This document shows positions 60,208 to 64,000 of a DNA stretch of 64,000 bases, in pieces. The position numbers were made by a program, and so were the translations under genes. Each line of letters opens with the position of its first letter. Positions within the stretch are counted from its first letter, which is position 1. The notes under the pieces are model-generated. The model saw nothing but the letters and a program-made list of their open reading frames with translations, did no database searches and was not told where the DNA came from. This stretch comes from an uncultured Candidatus Saccharibacteria bacterium (GTDB lineage Bacteria > Patescibacteriota > Saccharimonadia > Saccharimonadales > Saccharimonadaceae). Location: assembly GCA_947165465.1 (NCBI GenBank), contig CAMVAM010000001.1:1-64000 (forward strand), in the 5' to 3' direction.

Positions 60208-61593
60208 ATGGATTACGAAAAGCGCGCCAAGCGTCAGAGCCTTCGCATCATTGTTTCTGAATTCATCATGGTACTAGCCGTCGTTAGTATGGTGATTGTT
60301 TTGGCTCTCGTAGTTTCCGGTTATTGGATTAATGGCGATCTTAAAGTTGAGCGTCAAGGCATGCTCCAGATTAATTCCATCCCGACCGGCCTTAATATCA
60401 CAATCGACGACGAATTACTACGTTTTCAACGCACTAATTCTAGCAAAATCTTAAGTAGTGGCGAGCACAAAGTCCTTCTTTCAAAAGAAGGTTACGATAC
60501 TTGGACTAAAACTGTGACTATTCGCGAAGGTTTGCTCTACCGTCTGAATTACCCATATCTCTTCCCGCAAGAACGTGAAAAAGAAGACGTCTATGACGCC
60601 ACCGGCACGACCTTTGCTACCGTTTCGCCAAGCCGAAACTGGATTCTTCTCACTAATAAAACTACCAACTGGGTTCTCATTAATCTAGATAGTAACAATA
60701 TTAAACCGACTGCAGTTGATATTTCCAAAGTCTTTTCAAGCGTCAGTCTTGCCACCGGCGCCACTTCCGGGCTCTTTACCGGCGAAATCCTCGCCACCGA
60801 ATGGGACAATGCGAACGAACACATCCTCTTTAAGGTCCAAAACGGCGCCAATATCGAATGGGTACTTCTAAACGTTAAAAATGTTTTAAGAAGCATTAAC
60901 CTCACACGCGAATTCGCCTCGAACTTCGAAGACGTCCGCATTCTTGGTAGCTCCGCTTCGAGTCTCCTCGCAATGCGCAGTGGCAACCTTCACAAAATCG
61001 ACGTCGAATCCCGCCAAATCTCCGCAATCTTAGCTAGTGGCGTCATCCACTACGACTATTACGACAATGAAATTGTTTATTCCACTAAAGAAGAGATTAA
61101 TCTCCTAAAGATTGGTGATGACAAACCAACGGCCCTAAAAGAATTAGAAGCTCCGGCTACCATTCTACTTAGTAAATTTTATGAAGATAAATACATCACT
61201 GTAATTCGTGACCTCGAAATTATTGTTTATAAAAAAGACGACCTTACAGAAGTTGCTCGCGCCGACCTTAGCTTCAGCCCAACCTACACCAAAGTCGGGC
61301 ACGATGGCGACTTCATCTTCCTTCGCGACGGAAGCAAAATCGCCACTTTCGACATGGAAGCTCTCGCCCTTAAAGAATGGTCACCGGAATCCGAAAAGTT
61401 CGGCTGGCTCACTAGCTACATGCTCTATACAGTTAAGAATAATGAGCTTATCGTCTATGATTACGATGGCTTAAATCGCCGCTCAATTTCTACTAACGTT
61501 TCCGATCATTTTCCGGTCACTATCACCAATAATCGCTGGATGTATTATTTCAGCGATGACGAATTAGTCCGTGAATGGCTAGTTAATCGTTAA
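60208..61593 (+). CDS. membrane-anchored PEGA-domain protein
   Basis: The protein of about 461 residues has one membrane segment (about 20-42) and a PEGA domain (about 55-115: INSIPTGLNITIDD and SSGEHKVLLSKEGY). Beta-propeller-like repeats follow. It probably acts at the outer face of the membrane. TGgTATAAT (60193-60201) ends six bases before the ATG; the start 17 codons upstream is rejected. Confidence 0.75.
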   Translation: MDYEKRAKRQSLRIIVSEFIMVLAVVSMVIVLALVVSGYWINGDLKVERQGMLQINSIPTGLNITIDDELLRFQRTNSSKILSSGEHKVLLSKEGYDTWTKTVTIREGLLYRLNYPYLFPQEREKEDVYDATGTTFATVSPSRNWILLTNKTTNWVLINLDSNNIKPTAVDISKVFSSVSLATGATSGLFTGEILATEWDNANEHILFKVQNGANIEWVLLNVKNVLRSINLTREFASNFEDVRILGSSASSLLAMRSGNLHKIDVESRQISAILASGVIHYDYYDNEIVYSTKEEINLLKIGDDKPTALKELEAPATILLSKFYEDKYITVIRDLEIIVYKKDDLTEVARADLSFSPTYTKVGHDGDFIFLRDGSKIATFDMEALALKEWSPESEKFGWLTSYMLYTVKNNELIVYDYDGLNRRSISTNVSDHFPVTITNNRWMYYFSDDELVREWLVNR

Positions 61594-61597
61594 TTAA

Positions 61598-62737
61598 TTA
61601 TTGTCCGGTAAACCAGTTCCAGAGTCCTTCAAAGAAGGATGGTTCGTTGGATGGTAATGCGGTTTCGTCGTCAATCACTGGGATATCTTCGGATGATTCA
61701 TGTTCTGCACCATCATAGCTTGGTGAGATTTGTTCACCGGTCACGAGCAAACGATATCTAGACGTCCCAAGCGGAGTACAAGTGACCAAAGTGATTAATG
61801 GTTTGGTAGTTTGGACCACAAGTGCCGCTACGTTAGTTGGCTCCACCACTTCCTTTTTCACTACGCGGTAAGTATAGCGCACAGAATTATAGTTTACATA
61901 AATCAAATCGCCATCCTCAAGCCGCTCCAATCCGGAGAAGATGTATTTGTACGGGTTCGAGCTATAGACATCGCCTGCCGAATGCCCGGTTAGAATAAAG
62001 TTTCCGATTTCGCCTGGGTAGGCACTAGCACCGGCGATACGGTAATGCGCCACACCATTATTCATAGCGCTCATAATGCCAGAAAGCGGCACATTATAGC
62101 GGACCGGCACGTCTACATTTAATTTCGGGATGATTAATCTCGGATCTGCCGACACAGTTTGCGTGATGGTCGGGTCAAGCGCCTCGATTTCAGACGCCGG
62201 CACATTTCCTGGCGACATGTAAGCCATAATCGGCGCAAAAATCAGACGATTGTATTGTAAGAACAAAATCACGAGAGCCACTGCAAGCCCGGCAAATAAC
62301 GGGATAAAACGACGCATTCTGCGCGATTTCTTAGCATTCTCGGTCGCTTTCTTGCGAATCTTAATCCTAAGGCTGCTGTCCTTTTCATTTGCCTTAGATT
62401 TTGACAAAATTTCTTCTTCCTCGGCCTGTTCACGCGCCTCGCGAAGCTTTTCCTTCGCGATGTAATCGCGCGCCGCATTGGAATAATACTGGCTGTAATA
62501 TTTCTGGTAATAATCCTGCCATGCCGAATGATACTTCTTCCAAGATTCGGAATTAATCTTTTGCGGGACTGGTTGATCCTTTAAGTGTTGACCTGGCTGA
62601 GCTTTCGCGGCATTGGCTTCTTCGGCCTTTTTTTGAGCCTGCGCAGTATAAGCCGCCAAAACTTTCTTTCTGGCGAGTTGCGCGGCTGCTTGCCTGCTGA
62701 GGTCACTCGAAGACTGCCCACCGGTATCTGGATTCAT
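61598..62737 (-). CDS. sortase
   Basis: The 379-residue protein has a charged coiled N-terminus, a membrane segment (about 145-165) and a sortase barrel with TGHSAG (catalytic His), TLVTCTP (catalytic Cys, about 316) and SRYRLLVTGE (Arg). The C-terminal tail is acidic. Sortases cut a sorting signal and attach proteins to the wall. No LPxTG substrate was seen in this window. TGcTATAAT (62744-62752) is six bases before ATG (leaderless). Confidence 0.85.
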   Translation of the reverse strand: MNPDTGGQSSSDLSRQAAAQLARKKVLAAYTAQAQKKAEEANAAKAQPGQHLKDQPVPQKINSESWKKYHSAWQDYYQKYYSQYYSNAARDYIAKEKLREAREQAEEEEILSKSKANEKDSSLRIKIRKKATENAKKSRRMRRFIPLFAGLAVALVILFLQYNRLIFAPIMAYMSPGNVPASEIEALDPTITQTVSADPRLIIPKLNVDVPVRYNVPLSGIMSAMNNGVAHYRIAGASAYPGEIGNFILTGHSAGDVYSSNPYKYIFSGLERLEDGDLIYVNYNSVRYTYRVVKKEVVEPTNVAALVVQTTKPLITLVTCTPLGTSRYRLLVTGEQISPSYDGAEHESSEDIPVIDDETALPSNEPSFFEGLWNWFTGQ

Positions 62738-62785
62738 AATGAAATTATAGCATAATAAGCTAAAATGTGTTAAAATAATCTTTAA

Positions 62786-62872
62786 GGGCGAGTGGCGGAA
62801 CTGGTAGACGCGCTAGACTCAAAATCTGGTTCCAGCAATGGAGTAAGGGTTCGATTCCCTTCCCGCCCACCA
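62786..62872 (+). tRNA. tRNA-Leu (CAA)
   Basis: The 87-base class II tRNA has a long variable arm, anticodon loop CTCAAAA (CAA), T-loop TTCGATT and encoded CCA (62870-62872). Confidence 0.9.
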
Positions 62873-62907
62873 GAGAAAAAAGAAGACTCTTTAGAGTCTT
62901 ATTTTTT
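62855..62907 (+). repeat. tRNA-Leu 3' end plus terminator, copy 1
   Basis: Over 50 bases, from the T-arm through CCA and the terminator hairpin, recur at 62984-63033 with a one- or two-base change. Confidence 0.85.
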
Positions 62908-62909
62908 CG
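62878..62909 (+). terminator. terminator of tRNA-Leu
   Basis: An AAGACTC / GAGTCTT hairpin with a TTTA loop, followed by a T-run. Confidence 0.85.
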
Positions 62910-62983
62910 CTCGATAGAACGGGAGGAATTGAACCCGTAGGGTTCGCCCGCCGAAGGCGGATAGCGAGCTTTAGCGAGCGTCT

Positions 62984-63033
62984 TCCCTTCCCGCCCACCA
63001 GCAAAAAAGAAGACTCTTTAGAGTCTTATTTTT
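62984..63033 (+). repeat. tRNA-Leu 3' end plus terminator, copy 2
   Basis: A second copy of the tRNA end and terminator, 129 bases downstream. The segment between the copies has other inverted pieces and no gene. The copy also serves as terminator for the reverse-strand YdcF-like gene. Confidence 0.85.
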
Positions 63034-63037
63034 ATTT

Positions 63038-63679
63038 TTAGACTACAAACTCGTTAAACCCAGCCTTCACCAGCCTTTTATAAGCATCCCACACGTCATC
63101 CGGAATATCTACCGGCACCTGGAAGCCTGCCTCGGCATAAGTCTTCATCCTCTGCATGTCACCCACCATCACATTAATCTCGCGTTCAAGATCATCTTTT
63201 GGTACATATTCGTCTAGTGGTATCTTTTTTACCGCCACGCGCCACTCTACTTCTGGCCATTGTTTCCTGGCAGTTGCAAGTGCCCGCTTCGCCATGTATG
63301 GTTTACAAACGATAATACCGGAATCTACTTTGATATCCTTCTTTTCTAATAATTCCCTGGTTTTAGTGATATTCTCGCCAGTATTCGTGGCGCTACTTTC
63401 AATTAAAATCTTTTCTTTTGGCACGCCGAGTTCAATACATTTCTTCGCAAAAACTTTTCCTTCTTCTTCTTGCCAAATCTCACGCGTGATTTTGCCAAAG
63501 CCACCACTACAAACCACAATCGGTGCCATCTTTTCGGCAAATAATTCAGAAGCAAGGACCGGCACCATCAAGTCATGGCTACCAAGTACCAGCAAAAAGT
63601 CTGCTTTGTTTTCCGGCTGAATGTGCCCGGAAAGATAGTCATAAATGATTCTAGCATCGGCCAAGTTTCTCTCGTTCAT
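63038..63679 (-). CDS. YdcF/DUF218-like protein
   Basis: The 213-residue protein has the DUF218 core: LVLGSHD, VVCSGGFGK, LIESSATNTGEN and IIVCKPYMAKRA. Members (ElyC, SanA, YdcF) act in envelope processes, but their reaction is uncertain. There is no N-terminal membrane segment. TGgTATAAT (63686-63694) is six bases before ATG (leaderless). Confidence 0.8.
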   Translation of the reverse strand: MNERNLADARIIYDYLSGHIQPENKADFLLVLGSHDLMVPVLASELFAEKMAPIVVCSGGFGKITREIWQEEEGKVFAKKCIELGVPKEKILIESSATNTGENITKTRELLEKKDIKVDSGIIVCKPYMAKRALATARKQWPEVEWRVAVKKIPLDEYVPKDDLEREINVMVGDMQRMKTYAEAGFQVPVDIPDDVWDAYKRLVKAGFNEFVV

Positions 63680-63714
63680 AAACTAATTATACCAAGATGT
63701 GGTATGATAAAACT

Positions 63715-64000
63715 ATGAAAATTGCCATTTTTTCTGACTGCTATTTAGATCTTACCGGCGGCATTGTGTCGGTCATCAACATTGAAAAAGCCGAACTAGA
63801 AAAACGTGGCCACGAGGTTAAAGTTTTTTCTAGCGCCTACCCACACTCCGAAAAAGAAATTAAAGAATTAGCAGGCAAAAACATCTTCCCGGTCCCAAGT
63901 TGCAAAGTCTTTGGTCGTGGTGCTACGCCAATTGCTCGTCGCCCAAAAATCGTTGAAAAATGGCTACTAAAAAATCATCCAGAATTAAAAGATTTTGATA
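63715..64000 (+). CDS. GT4-like glycosyltransferase, 5' part
   Basis: The 95 codons before the window edge begin MKIAIFSDCYLDLTGGIVSVI, with an N-terminal Rossmann strand, an ELEKRGHEVKVF segment and the GT-B GT4 layout. The partial length prevents full typing. TGgTATGAT (63700-63708) is six bases before the ATG. It is divergent from the YdcF-like gene. Confidence 0.75.
   Translation, partial: MKIAIFSDCYLDLTGGIVSVINIEKAELEKRGHEVKVFSSAYPHSEKEIKELAGKNIFPVPSCKVFGRGATPIARRPKIVEKWLLKNHPELKDFD

Noticed and set aside
1-64000. CRISPR arrays or cas genes
   Set aside because: No set of regularly spaced direct repeats was seen, and no cas-like protein.
1-64000. UGA recoded as glycine
   Set aside because: Several genes end at TGA in the expected place (for example 15526), so a standard bacterial code fits.

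Overview
ORGANISM. The window looks like a chromosome fragment of a host-dependent Candidate Phyla Radiation bacterium, most likely Candidatus Saccharibacteria (TM7). This is inferred from a reduced gene set with a complete cell-wall and division block, a short IF-2, two DUF5663-like proteins, a VirD4/TraC-like type IV secretion ATPase, a sortase, and many small membrane proteins. TGA is used as a stop (for example at the end of the YbjQ-like gene, 15526), which argues against the UGA-as-glycine code of SR1 and Gracilibacteria.

LAYOUT. 0-2 kb: tRNA-Ile and tRNA-Ala genes, a small RNA with its own promoter and terminator, a KGG-repeat protein, a metallopeptidase-like protein and a ROK protein. 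2-11.7 kb: ribosomal protein S1, a DUF5663/giant-protein operon, an acyl-CoA-synthetase-like ligase, a glycosyltransferase and a secreted Ig-like protein. 11.8-21.4 kb: a HerA-like ATPase, an L,D-transpeptidase lipoprotein, small hypotheticals, tRNA-Asn, IF-2 and membrane proteins. 21.4-28.5 kb: fmt-def, priA, wHTH-recJ, a CYTH protein and a KwaB/DUF4868-like protein. 29-36.3 kb: division and cell-wall cluster rsmH, ftsL-like, ftsI-like, mraY, ftsW, murG, ftsQ-like. 36.3-36.9 kb: two large palindromes. 36.9-50.8 kb: T4SS ATPase, sigma-region-4/HARE-HTH protein, topA, a strongly promoted unclassified ncRNA of about 310 nt, dprA, pth, PIN-PhoH, der and a Lar-like zinc ribbon. 50.9-53.5 kb: AT-rich secreted peptide plus ABC exporter. 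53.7-56.2 kb: an island bounded by copies of the tRNA-Glu 3' end, with a nuclease-like protein, a structured RNA region, a small basic protein and a retron-type reverse transcriptase. 56.3-64 kb: DUF3048 protein, gltX, a Gln/Met-rich membrane protein, a PEGA protein, sortase, tRNA-Leu, a YdcF-like protein and a partial GT4.

HOW IT WORKS TOGETHER. The 29-36 kb cluster covers late peptidoglycan synthesis and septation. L,D-transpeptidase, sortase, PEGA and Ig-like proteins modify or decorate the surface. Translation genes (S1, IF-2, fmt, def, pth, gltX, der) are scattered. A repeated architecture runs through the window: seventeen genes have a -10 box exactly six bases before the start codon, implying leaderless mRNAs. 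Other genes (S1, PIN-PhoH, the LDT and Ig-like proteins) have structured or palindromic leaders and Shine-Dalgarno sites.

BEST CANDIDATE FOR A NEW SYSTEM. The tRNA-Glu island (53681-56188) looks like a compact, integrase-less retron-like unit. The next best candidates are the ncRNA at about 45512-45821 and the roughly 250-bp palindrome at 36505-36756.
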